NCBI GenBank assembly: GCA_030589715.1
Contig: JAUUVE010000021.1
Coordinates: 1-13,331 of the forward strand
Source of the DNA: Desulfobacteraceae bacterium
GTDB lineage: Bacteria > Desulfobacterota > DSM-4660 > Desulfatiglandales > Desulfatiglandaceae
Length of the DNA stretch: 13,331 nucleotides
Direction of reading: 5' to 3'
In this document: positions 1 through 6,946 of the stretch, piece by piece
Numbering within the stretch: the stretch's first letter is position 1
Layout: every line of letters starts with the position of its first letter
Translations under genes and position numbers: made by a program
Notes under the pieces: generated by a model
What the model was told of the DNA's origin: nothing
What the model saw: the letters and a program-made list of their open reading frames with translations, nothing else
Database searches by the model: none

Positions 1-141
1 GGAAATACTTACTCCGGCATCCAGAAGCTCCGTTGCAATCAAGCGAGCCACTCTTGCAACCAGCACAGAATGGGCCCTGATATTGTCAAGCATCTGATGC
101 CGATCCATTAGTTGAAAGCAGATGTCGATCGAAGGGATCAT
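1..141 (-). CDS. HD-domain (HDIG-type) phosphohydrolase-like protein, N-terminal part only
   Basis: This minus-strand reading frame is open from the left edge and encodes the N-terminus of a protein. It includes the segment MLDNIRAHSVLVARVARLIA, the characteristic first helices of small HDIG/HD-domain proteins, in which a His in an N-I-x-x-H-S motif precedes the metal-binding HD pair. The HD pair itself would lie beyond the window, so catalytic competence cannot be judged. I chose the ATG at 141-139, preceded by AAGG five bases upstream, and homologues I remember begin near the MIPS residues. The frame stays open to a GTG at 195, so up to 18 more residues are possible. Further upstream an ATG at 225 runs into an in-frame TAG at 198-196. 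The gene is divergent from the glycosyltransferase operon. HD proteins often hydrolyse nucleotides or phosphate esters; the substrate here is unknown. Confidence 0.7.
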   Translation of the reverse strand, partial: MIPSIDICFQLMDRHQMLDNIRAHSVLVARVARLIATELLDAGVSIS

Positions 142-195
142 ATTAACCTTGAGGTCAGGAGGCACAATCTTGTTGAGTTCACAACGAGAGGGCAC

Positions 196-367
196 CTAGA
201 GACCTAGCAGCTTCTGAATTGACATTCAAGTGAAAAGTAAATGGCAAGGCAACCAAACCCAAGCCCCACGCGGATGTTGACAAAGGTCTATGTTTCCGCT
301 AAGTTTTTTAGTAAATACAATAAGAGAACAGTGACTACACCAAGATTCCACCCTAAGGAGTTTACCC
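196..367. other. Divergent intergenic region between HD-domain gene and solute operon
   Basis: About 170 non-coding bases separate two divergent genes and should hold both promoters. Two perfect TTGACA hexamers occur on the plus strand, at 219-224 and 277-282. The region ends in a strong Shine-Dalgarno sequence, AAGGAG at 355-360. I see no convincing minus-strand promoter, repeat or RNA gene. Confidence 0.5.
277..321 (+). promoter_or_regulatory. Candidate promoter of the glucosylglycerate-type operon
   Basis: TTGACA at 277-282 is a perfect -35 hexamer. At 17 bp spacing the -10 is TAAGTT (300-305), which is a poor match. A better -10, TACAAT, lies at 316-321 but then pairs with a weak -35 (TTTCCG, 293-298). 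One of these could drive the operon that starts near 368. The weak partner hexamers suggest an activated or alternative-sigma promoter, but that is speculation. Confidence 0.3.
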
Positions 368-370
368 ATT
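355..370 (+). promoter_or_regulatory. Shine-Dalgarno AAGGAG with non-canonical ATT start codon
   Basis: AAGGAG at 355-360 is followed seven bases later by ATT (368-370), in frame with the glycosyltransferase. No ATG, GTG or TTG lies at proper spacing; the first TTG in frame is at 395, 34 bases away. Translating from ATT adds residues MPDFAQKSG before LITTFHIL, and this restores the D-F-x-Q-x-G-x-I-T-T N-terminus that I recall from this family. Together these decide the start. Confidence 0.65.
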
Positions 371-1732
371 CCTGATTTTGCACAAAAAAGTGGATTGATA
401 ACCACCTTTCACATCCTTCATCAGGATCGAAGGCACCTGAAATCTCAACTCAGGCTCCATTCCAAATGGAAGAAGACCGTCTTGATTATTCCATTGCTTG
501 CCAGCGAGTACAATGATCCCTCCAATCTTCCGGTGTTTCAGAACATCCTTAAGCAACTGAGAGATATTACATATCTATCGCAAATTATCTTTGGTCTGGA
601 CAGTGCCAAAGAGGAAGATGCCCTCAGGCTGATGGAGCTTGTGAGATCATTTGGGATAAAAAATCATTTGATCCAGTGGAATGAAGGGCCTGGGTTTAGT
701 GGAATTTACAGACAGCTAAATGAGGCAGGGTTCAATATCAGTGAACCGGGGAAAGGAAGGAACATTTTTCTCAGTTTTGGGATTGCGATTGCATTGGGAG
801 CTGAGTCAATAGGCTTGGTCGATGCGGACATTAGGACCTTTAAACGGGTACAACTGGACAGGCTCTTTTATCCTGTGGTTGCCCTCAACTACGACTTCTC
901 AAAGGCCTACTACGCCAGGATTATGGACAGACAGATCTACGGGCGGGTGAAACGGCTTCTTCTGGATCCTCTCTTGCTTGCCCTAAAGCGGAAATTTACG
1001 GAAAGTAAGGAAGAGAAGATGCTGCGTATGATAGAGTTTTTGTTAGACTTCAATTATCAGCTTTCCGGAGAAGTTGCATTTCACGTGGATCTCTTGAAAA
1101 GGATGCGCTTTGCCACAAACTGGGGTATAGAGATCTTTACCCTCGTCGAGGTCTATCGAAAGGCCTCTTCAGCGGCACAGGTCATGTTCTCCAGAGGGCC
1201 CTTTGATCACAAACATCAAGACGCATCCCCAAAGGACCAGAGGAAAGGGCTCAATCGAATGGCGATCGATATAGTCACCACACTGATGCATGCCCTTATA
1301 ATAGAGGAGGGTCTTGAAATCACTGATACCTTTTTTAGAGACCTGGCCGTGACATACCAGGCCCTGGCAGAGGAGCAGATCAAGAAATACTCGGATGATG
1401 CAAGCTTTAGCAATCTCCACTATGACCGGGATGGGGAAGAATATTTGGTCAGGGAGGTCTTTCGGGGTTCAATCCTACAGGCCGGTGAAACCCTCACCGG
1501 ACCTTACAGGATCACGGAGCAGTTTTTGAGACTTGTAAATTCCTATTCTGATTTCAAACCCTTCCTTGAAAAGGGGCTTTCCGAGGCCATCCTAAGTGTT
1601 GAGCGAAAGACGGAACAGAAAGTGTTTGAGATGCCCCAGACGGTTTCTTGGGAGCGGGTATCCAATAAATTACCCCGTATTTTCTATGATCTGATCGAGG
1701 TTGTGGAGGAGGAAAAGAGGCGTTTTTTATGA
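368..1732 (+). CDS. gpgS: Glucosyl-3-phosphoglycerate synthase-like glycosyltransferase
   Basis: Probable cytoplasmic GT-A glycosyltransferase of 454 aa that transfers glucose from NDP-glucose to 3-phosphoglycerate, the first step of glucosylglycerate synthesis. Numbering from the ATT at 368, visible elements are the N-terminal LITTFHIL segment, the strand VLIIPLLASEYND, GKGRN at 128-132, the metal-binding DAD at 152-154, YQLSGE at 230-235 (equivalent of the QPLGGE acceptor loop), WGIE at 252-255, and DHKHQD at 280-285, whose His is the likely third metal ligand. The order matches GpgS-type enzymes. The C-terminal third is helical, with no membrane segment. The gene is first in an operon: the phosphatase gene follows after 22 bases. 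Sugar and acceptor are inferred from family and neighbours; mannosyl-3-phosphoglycerate synthesis is a possible alternative. Confidence 0.83.
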   Translation: MPDFAQKSGLITTFHILHQDRRHLKSQLRLHSKWKKTVLIIPLLASEYNDPSNLPVFQNILKQLRDITYLSQIIFGLDSAKEEDALRLMELVRSFGIKNHLIQWNEGPGFSGIYRQLNEAGFNISEPGKGRNIFLSFGIAIALGAESIGLVDADIRTFKRVQLDRLFYPVVALNYDFSKAYYARIMDRQIYGRVKRLLLDPLLLALKRKFTESKEEKMLRMIEFLLDFNYQLSGEVAFHVDLLKRMRFATNWGIEIFTLVEVYRKASSAAQVMFSRGPFDHKHQDASPKDQRKGLNRMAIDIVTTLMHALIIEEGLEITDTFFRDLAVTYQALAEEQIKKYSDDASFSNLHYDRDGEEYLVREVFRGSILQAGETLTGPYRITEQFLRLVNSYSDFKPFLEKGLSEAILSVERKTEQKVFEMPQTVSWERVSNKLPRIFYDLIEVVEEEKRRFL

Positions 1733-1754
1733 TTAAGGATAGGGAACGGATTTC

Positions 1755-1792
1755 ATGGGAGTAAGTCCCATCTCCGGGGTGCCGGACACCCC
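1755..1792 (+). promoter_or_regulatory. Two tandem hairpins over the phosphatase start codon
   Basis: ATGGGA (1755-1760) can pair with TCCCAT (1766-1771) across a 5-nt loop, so the start codon is inside the stem. Four bases later GGGGTG (1776-1781) pairs with CACCCC (1787-1792), also across five bases. Both stems are six perfect base pairs. They could tune translation of the phosphatase relative to the upstream synthase. No regulator is known. Confidence 0.4.
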
Positions 1793-2657
1793 ATTTTTCA
1801 TGATTTTTACCGATTTGGACGGCACCCTGATGGATTATGCCACCTACGGGTGGAAAGAGGCCATACCGGCCCTCGATATGTGCAAAAAGCATGAGGTCCC
1901 TGTTGTTTTTGCCTCCAGCAAGACCAGGGCGGAGATGGACTTGCTCCGCCGCCGCATGTCCCTGTCAGACCCCTTTATCTCTGAAAACGGTGGTGGCATC
2001 TTTTTCCCCAGGGAGACCTTTAAGGCCCCCCCTCCGCAGGCCATTGCAGCCCCAGCGCAGGAAGGTCAAAAGGCCCAGAGGGGTAAGGGCCATTGGCAGT
2101 GGTCGCTTGGCTTACCTTACGCAGATCTGATAAAGGGGCTTCAGGGGCTGCGTGACGAATTGGGGTGGCACATCAGGGGCTTCTCAGACATGGGTATTGA
2201 AGAGATCTCCTGCCTTACAGGCCTTGATAAAGAGAGTGCTCGTCTCGCTACCATGCGGGAATTTGATGAGCCCTTTGTCATATTGGATCAGCAGAAAACG
2301 GACAAAGATGCACTTTCAGAGGCTGCGGCCAAAAGGGGGCTTAGAGTGATCTCAGGGGGGCGCTTTTATCATCTCAAGGGCAAGAATGACAAGGGGGAGG
2401 CCATGGAGAAGCTCATCTCGTGGTACAGGGGGTTTCATGGAAATATTCTCTCGATCGGCCTCGGGGATAGCCCTAACGATTTCCCAATGCTTGAACGCGC
2501 GGATTTTCCCGTGCTTGTTCGATCCAGACAAGAATTTCCAGGGATGAAAGAGAAGATTCCCCGGCTGAGGATTACCCGTGACATGGGTCCGGAGGGGTGG
2601 AACTCAGCGGTATTGGAGATCCTGGGCGGAAGAGATGAGGAGAGGTCCAATGACTGA
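1755..2657 (+). CDS. gpgP: HAD-IIB phosphatase, mannosyl-/glucosyl-3-phosphoglycerate phosphatase family
   Basis: Haloacid dehalogenase-superfamily phosphatase of 300 aa, predicted to remove phosphate from glucosyl-3-phosphoglycerate (or the mannosyl form) to give the free solute. Motif I is DLDGT with nucleophile D20 and acid/base D22. Motif II is the Ser in FASSKT. The FYHLKGKNDKG segment supplies the motif III Lys. Motif IV is GLGDSPNDF with D238 and D242. A C2B-type cap lies between. Residues about 87-115 form a Pro/Ala/Gln-rich stretch that looks like a flexible insertion. ATG 1755 is preceded by AGGGA (1741-1745) and ACGGA (1746-1750). ATG 1800, just before the catalytic motif, is the alternative start but has no ribosome site. 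The 3' end overlaps the next gene by 8 nt, implying coupled translation. The exact phosphoglycoside substrate is inferred from context. Confidence 0.88.
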   Translation: MGVSPISGVPDTPFFMIFTDLDGTLMDYATYGWKEAIPALDMCKKHEVPVVFASSKTRAEMDLLRRRMSLSDPFISENGGGIFFPRETFKAPPPQAIAAPAQEGQKAQRGKGHWQWSLGLPYADLIKGLQGLRDELGWHIRGFSDMGIEEISCLTGLDKESARLATMREFDEPFVILDQQKTDKDALSEAAAKRGLRVISGGRFYHLKGKNDKGEAMEKLISWYRGFHGNILSIGLGDSPNDFPMLERADFPVLVRSRQEFPGMKEKIPRLRITRDMGPEGWNSAVLEILGGRDEERSND

Positions 2658-3882
2658 TATGTTTGAGGCCGAGGTAAATCCCGAAAACATAAAAGAGGCA
2701 GAGATCCTGGTATGTATTCCTTCATATAATGAGGCGGATTCCATCAGCTATCCCGCAACCCAGGCGGATAAGGGACTGACCAAGTACTTCAAGAATATGA
2801 GCTCCGTCATTATCAATTGTGACAACAATTCCCCCGATAACACAAAGCAGGCCTTCCTTGACACCCCGACCGAGACCCCCAAGATCTACCTTTCCACAAC
2901 TCCTGGCGTAAAAGGCAAGGGGAACAACTTTAAGAATCTATTTCAGGAGGTGGTTGAGCTTAGGGCAAGGTCTGTAGTGGTCGTGGATGCTGACCTAAAG
3001 AGCATTACTCCCGAGTGGATAAAGCATTTGTGTGAGCCGCTCTTGAGTGGGTTTTCTTATGTGGCACCCCTCTATGTGAGGCATAAATATGACGGTACCA
3101 TAACCAACGGAATCGCATATCCCTTGACAAGGACCCTATACGGTCGAAGGGTCCGGCAACCCATAGGAGGGGATTTCGGCTTTAGTGGGAAACTGTGCAG
3201 GGCCTACCTGGAAGGCAGGGGTTGGGATAAGGCGGTGGCCAATTTCGGGATCGATATCTGGATGACCACTCTGGCTATCAACCGGCGGGTAAAGATCTGC
3301 CAGTCTTTTATGGGGAGACCAAAGATTCATCGGGCCAAGGACCCGGGAGCAAAATTAGGGCCCATGTTCAGACAGGTCGTCGGCACAATCTTTTCATTGA
3401 TGACTCCCTTTGAGTCATTCTGGACTAGGGTAAGGTACAGCCGGCCAACGGCGATATATGGCTTTGGCCTTGGGGAGGTGGAAATGCCCCCTAAGGTAGA
3501 AGTGGACGAGGAGAATTTGCTCCATCAGTTCAGGGGGGGCTTTGATCAGTTTAGTGACATCTGGAAGGCCCTTCTGGCGAAGGATGTCTATAAGAAGCTC
3601 TTGGAGATCAGGGACATGAAGGAACGGGAATTCAACTTCCCCACGGACCTGTGGGCCAGGGTCCTCTTCGACATGGCCGTTGCCTACCGGGATGCGACCA
3701 TGGATAGGGAGGGGATGATGGATTCCTTGATTCCCCTCTATTTCGGAAGGACCCTCTCATTTGTGAAAAGGACCAGAAGGATGTCCATCAAACAGGCAGA
3801 AGATGCGATCGAGGATGATTGTATGACCTTTGAAATGGCAAAACCATACCTCCTTCAACGGTGGAAGAGCAAAACCACATGA
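2650..3882 (+). CDS. GT78-like glycosyltransferase (mannosylglycerate / mannosylglucosylglycerate synthase-like)
   Basis: Predicted 410-aa cytoplasmic GT-A glycosyltransferase. It follows the order of motifs I recall for Rhodothermus marinus mannosylglycerate synthase (GT78): N-terminal CIPSYNEADS strand, KGKGNN, metal-binding D113-A-D115 followed by PEWI, QPIGGDF at 170-176, FGID at 199-202, and KIHR with H227 as probable metal ligand. Given the two genes before it, the likely reaction is GDP-mannose + glucosylglycerate -> mannosylglucosylglycerate, as in the single-step Petrotoga route. Direct mannosylglycerate synthesis or use of the phosphorylated intermediate are alternatives. ATG 2650 has AGGAGAGG four bases upstream and overlaps the phosphatase stop. 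An earlier in-frame ATG at 2578 would add 24 residues buried in the previous gene. The stop lies one base from the stop of the convergent glycerate kinase gene. Confidence 0.8.
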   Translation: MTDMFEAEVNPENIKEAEILVCIPSYNEADSISYPATQADKGLTKYFKNMSSVIINCDNNSPDNTKQAFLDTPTETPKIYLSTTPGVKGKGNNFKNLFQEVVELRARSVVVVDADLKSITPEWIKHLCEPLLSGFSYVAPLYVRHKYDGTITNGIAYPLTRTLYGRRVRQPIGGDFGFSGKLCRAYLEGRGWDKAVANFGIDIWMTTLAINRRVKICQSFMGRPKIHRAKDPGAKLGPMFRQVVGTIFSLMTPFESFWTRVRYSRPTAIYGFGLGEVEMPPKVEVDEENLLHQFRGGFDQFSDIWKALLAKDVYKKLLEIRDMKEREFNFPTDLWARVLFDMAVAYRDATMDREGMMDSLIPLYFGRTLSFVKRTRRMSIKQAEDAIEDDCMTFEMAKPYLLQRWKSKTT

Positions 3883-3883
3883 C

Positions 3884-5236
3884 TCACCGGACCAAGACGA
3901 GTCTGACATCCATTACATTGGTATTTGTGGGCCCGGTTATGAGGAGGTCTTTGGTCTTTTCAAAAAAGTGATAGGAGTCATTATTGCCCAGATAATCGGA
4001 TGCCTCAATCCCCATCTCCCTTCCCCTCTTTACTGTGTAAGGATCCACGATGCCCCCTGCCGCGTCAGTTGGGCCGTCGTTTCCGTCGGTGCCCCCGCTC
4101 AAGACAACCACTCGCGGAGGAAGGTCTACCAGGTCTAGGGCAGCGGCCAAGCAAAACTCCTGATTCCTTCCTCCGAGACCCTTGCCATGAATCGTAACGG
4201 TGGTCTCGCCTCCGGAAATGATACATGCGGGTGGAGGTATGGGCCTCCGGGTCTTTAGAATCTCCCTGGCAATCGCGCTGTGAACCCGAGCCACCTCCTT
4301 GGTTTCCCCCTCCACCATTGAGGAGAGGATAAGGGTTTCATAGCCCAGTTCCTGGGCCTTTTCCTCTGCGGCTTCCAGGGCCAATATGTTGCTCCCGATA
4401 ATATAATTAAAGACCCGATCAAATATCGCCTCCTTTGCCTTGGGTGTCTCGGGAATATGTCCTTCGATGCCTGCCTCAAGGTGCTCTTGGATTGCCGGGG
4501 GGATTCCCTTTAGATCATACTTCCTCAGGATTTGAAATACTTCTTCAAAAGTAGAGCTGTCAGGTGTAAAAGGCCCGGAGGCAATTACATCGATCTTGTC
4601 CCCCACCACATCTGAGAGCATCAGGTTTACCGTGGTTGCCGGAAAGGCGGCCCTTGCCATCTGTCCGCCTTTGGAAGACGAGATGTGTTTCCTGACACTG
4701 TTTATTTCATCAATACTGGCTCCGCACTCAAGCAATCTTCTGGTCAGTTCTTGTTTTTCTGAAAGCGAGATATCTCCAGACGGCTGTGGTAGGAGGGCAG
4801 AACCCCCTCCTGATATGAGGGAAAAGATAAGATCTCTTTTACCTGCATCTTGGAGGAAATCAAGGATCCTTCTTGTCCCATCCAGGCCATTTTGGTCCGG
4901 CAGTGGATGACCGGCCTCGGTGATCTCCGTAACAGCAAGCCTATCGGTAAAACCGTATTTTACGTTTATCATGCCCCTGTGGATTCTCTTTCCCAGAAGA
5001 TCTTCCATGGCCCTTGCCATGGGTGCAGTTGCCTTTCCTCCTCCCACCAGGGAGACATGGTCGTATCTTTTGAGATCAAAGTGGTCTGTCGGCCGGTCTT
5101 TTATCCCCAGAGACAGACTATCTCGCTCTACCCGTACAAAGCGTTTTACCGCCTTGTAGGGATCTACGGCCTCAAGGGACCTCCTGAATATCTCCTCGGC
5201 CTGGGACCGCATACCTTCCAGGGGCCTTTCATTCAT
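3884..5236 (-). CDS. gck: Type-2 glycerate kinase (MOFRL family)
   Basis: Cytoplasmic kinase of 450 aa that phosphorylates D-glycerate with ATP, in this family usually to 2-phosphoglycerate. The N-terminal glycerate-kinase domain contains LVGGGKAT with the conserved K68, EAGHPLPD, ISGGGSALL and the SVRKHISSSKGGQ segment. The C-terminal MOFRL domain contains GGETTV, GLGGRNQEF, SGGTDGNDGPTDAAGG and GPTNTNVMD. Length and both domains are complete. The ATG at 5236 is preceded by GGAGG eight bases upstream. An in-frame ATG eight codons later is less well placed. The gene converges on the solute operon with one base between stop codons. Type-2 glycerate kinases often neighbour glucosylglycerate genes, where they can salvage glycerate released by solute breakdown. 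That link is inference here. Confidence 0.94.
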   Translation of the reverse strand: MNERPLEGMRSQAEEIFRRSLEAVDPYKAVKRFVRVERDSLSLGIKDRPTDHFDLKRYDHVSLVGGGKATAPMARAMEDLLGKRIHRGMINVKYGFTDRLAVTEITEAGHPLPDQNGLDGTRRILDFLQDAGKRDLIFSLISGGGSALLPQPSGDISLSEKQELTRRLLECGASIDEINSVRKHISSSKGGQMARAAFPATTVNLMLSDVVGDKIDVIASGPFTPDSSTFEEVFQILRKYDLKGIPPAIQEHLEAGIEGHIPETPKAKEAIFDRVFNYIIGSNILALEAAEEKAQELGYETLILSSMVEGETKEVARVHSAIAREILKTRRPIPPPACIISGGETTVTIHGKGLGGRNQEFCLAAALDLVDLPPRVVVLSGGTDGNDGPTDAAGGIVDPYTVKRGREMGIEASDYLGNNDSYHFFEKTKDLLITGPTNTNVMDVRLVLVR

Positions 5237-5462
5237 GGGCTGTTCCTCCGTATATACAGAGATGTCTCAATAATTATTCCAGTGCTCACTTCTGATCCTA
5301 TACTTTCAGGCGCTCAAATGGTCAAGCCTAAATGGTTGGGACCAGGTATGTGAGAAGGGCTAAGGGCTAAATATCTATGGCTAAGTTTGGATTGACATCT
5401 ATCACGGCCTGTTCTAATGAATACATAATGATTCCATAATAATGATAATGGAGGAGGCGGGG
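5237..5462. other. Divergent intergenic region, glycerate kinase / TolC-family gene
   Basis: About 225 non-coding bases. There is an imperfect hairpin in which TGGTC (5319-5323) pairs with GACCA (5340-5344) and AGCC (5325-5328) pairs with GGTT (5334-5337) around a TAAAT loop. There is also a short direct repeat AGGGCTA/AGGGCTA near 5355-5369 and a TTGACA at 5392-5397. No RNA gene or additional ORF is apparent. Confidence 0.4.
5392..5420 (+). promoter_or_regulatory. Weak candidate promoter for the TolC-family gene
   Basis: TTGACA at 5392-5397 is a consensus -35. At 17 bp spacing the -10 would be TAATGA (5415-5420), which is a weak match. A CATAAT at 5424-5429 is a better hexamer but too far away. 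It sits about 40 bases before the start codon, a sensible place for the promoter. Confidence 0.3.
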
Positions 5463-6779
5463 ATGAAGTCAAAAACTTCATTGATCTTGTTTTGGGCGCT
5501 CTTCTTTTGGTTTCTGATTTTTCAACCAGACAGGGGAGTTGCACAGGAGACAAAGGTCTATACGTTGCAAGAAAGCATAGCCGAAGCGTTGGCCAATAAC
5601 TGGTCACTTAGAGCAAAGCAGGAGAAACTTGACCAAGCGACCTCTGTCAAGAACCAGGCCAGGGCCGATTTTTTGCCTAAACTGAGCACGACCTATGGCT
5701 ACACCAGATTGGGTGCAGATAGAAAAATAAGATATCTCCAGGACTACACCATAGGGACCCGGAACAACTATTGGTGGCAAGGCACGGTTACACAGCCCCT
5801 TTTTACCGGATTTGCTTTATTGAGCACTTACAGACTTGCACAATTGGGTATTGATCAATCAAAGATGGAGATCGAACTGGAAAAACTTGACCTTGCCCTG
5901 AATGTAAAACAGACCTACTTTCAGATCTTAACGGCAGACAAGGCCCTGGAGTCATTCAAGAAGGCGGAAGAGGCATTGGCGTCGCATGTCAAGGTCGCTC
6001 GGAGTTTCTATGAGGTAGGGATGATCCCCATAAACGATCTCTTGGAGTCAGAGGTGGAGCTGGGCAATGCACAGCACAACGTGGTAAAGGCCCTGAATGC
6101 CACCCAGTTGTCCCGTTCAACTTTTAATACCGTCTTATCCAGGCCTGTTAATGCCAAGGTAGAGGTGGAGGATATCCTGGTTCACAAACCGGAGGGCGGA
6201 AGCTTTCAGGAGTATTTGCAAAAGGCACTCAAGGGCCGGCCCGAGATGAGACTCATTGAAATCAATATCCTTCAGGGGGACCAACGGATCAGGCTGGCAA
6301 GAAGCAAGCTCTACCCCGAAGTCGTGCTTACATTTGACTACATGAAGGAGGGCGACACGCTTGATGTCTCGGGCAGCGACGTTCATGAAGCGGACGAGTG
6401 GCAGGCTGGTGCTGCTTTGTCATGGACCTTTTGGGAGTGGGGTAAGACCTATTATGCGGTAAAAGAGCAAGAGAGCCTCAAGAAAGAACTGATAAAGACC
6501 AGGATGGCCTTAGAGGATCAGATACAGCTTCAAATTAAGGATGGGGTCTTGGGCTTAGAAGAAGCAGAGAAAAACATCCCAATAACACAGAAGGCCGTGG
6601 AGCAGGGTGAAGAGAATCTAAGGGTGAGCGAGGAACGTTACAAGGCCCAGGTGAGCACGTCCACTGAAGTGCTCGATGCCCAGAGATACCTGACAACGGC
6701 CAGGGTAAATAATTTTAACGCGTACTATAATTACCATTTGGCCAAGGCCCGGTTGCTTTGGGCCATGGGGGAGTTTTGA
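5463..6779 (+). CDS. TolC-family outer membrane efflux/export protein
   Basis: Outer-membrane channel of the TolC/OEP superfamily, 438 aa, expected to trimerise into a beta-barrel plus periplasmic alpha-tunnel serving RND, ABC or type I secretion partners. A signal peptide is visible (MKSK, then a hydrophobic run to about residue 20, with cleavage near GVA-QE at residue 27). The mature protein begins TLQESIAEALANNWSL, the usual first helix of an OEP repeat. FLPKLSTTYGYTRLG and the later LYPEVVLTFDY mark the two repeats, separated by long helices. ATG 5463 was chosen because GGAGGAGG (5450-5457) lies five bases upstream; an upstream ATG at 5442 would place the ribosome site inside the gene. 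No adaptor or pump gene is next to it, so the substrate is unknown. Confidence 0.92.
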   Translation: MKSKTSLILFWALFFWFLIFQPDRGVAQETKVYTLQESIAEALANNWSLRAKQEKLDQATSVKNQARADFLPKLSTTYGYTRLGADRKIRYLQDYTIGTRNNYWWQGTVTQPLFTGFALLSTYRLAQLGIDQSKMEIELEKLDLALNVKQTYFQILTADKALESFKKAEEALASHVKVARSFYEVGMIPINDLLESEVELGNAQHNVVKALNATQLSRSTFNTVLSRPVNAKVEVEDILVHKPEGGSFQEYLQKALKGRPEMRLIEINILQGDQRIRLARSKLYPEVVLTFDYMKEGDTLDVSGSDVHEADEWQAGAALSWTFWEWGKTYYAVKEQESLKKELIKTRMALEDQIQLQIKDGVLGLEEAEKNIPITQKAVEQGEENLRVSEERYKAQVSTSTEVLDAQRYLTTARVNNFNAYYNYHLAKARLLWAMGEF

Positions 6780-6946
6780 TTCTATGTTGTTAACAATCCC
6801 CTGGTTGGTGATCATACGCCCCAAATGGATTGAATCTCCTTGCAGCCAAAAAGACTTACAGCCCGGGGTCAGGGCTTCCCAACGCACTCTCAAAGGGTTC
6901 AACTCTGCGCAACGGGCTATGGACAAATGACAACCTATGGGCGAAA
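6780..6946. other. Short gap between TolC-family gene and ftsE
   Basis: Non-coding by my reading. It contains a perfect 10-bp palindrome TTGTTAACAA (6787-6796), eight bases after the TolC stop, and a short stem AGCCC/GGGCT (6860-6864 with 6872-6876) without a T-run. No clear promoter for ftsE was found, so read-through from the upstream gene is possible. Confidence 0.4.

Noticed and set aside
2578..2649. Earlier ATG for the GT78-like gene
   Set aside because: It would place 24 residues inside the phosphatase gene with no ribosome site, whereas ATG 2650 has AGGAGAGG at good spacing.
3830..5353. Several plus-strand ORFs of 64-167 codons opposite the glycerate kinase
   Set aside because: They are shadows of a strongly conserved minus-strand gene and show no motifs or ribosome sites.
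6860..6876. AGCCC/GGGCT stem after the TolC-family gene as a terminator
   Set aside because: It has only five pairs and no T-run follows.
6830..6946. N-terminal extension of 39 residues on FtsE from ATG 6830
   Set aside because: FtsE normally begins a few residues before the first strand. The extension has no family counterpart and its composition does not look like coding sequence.
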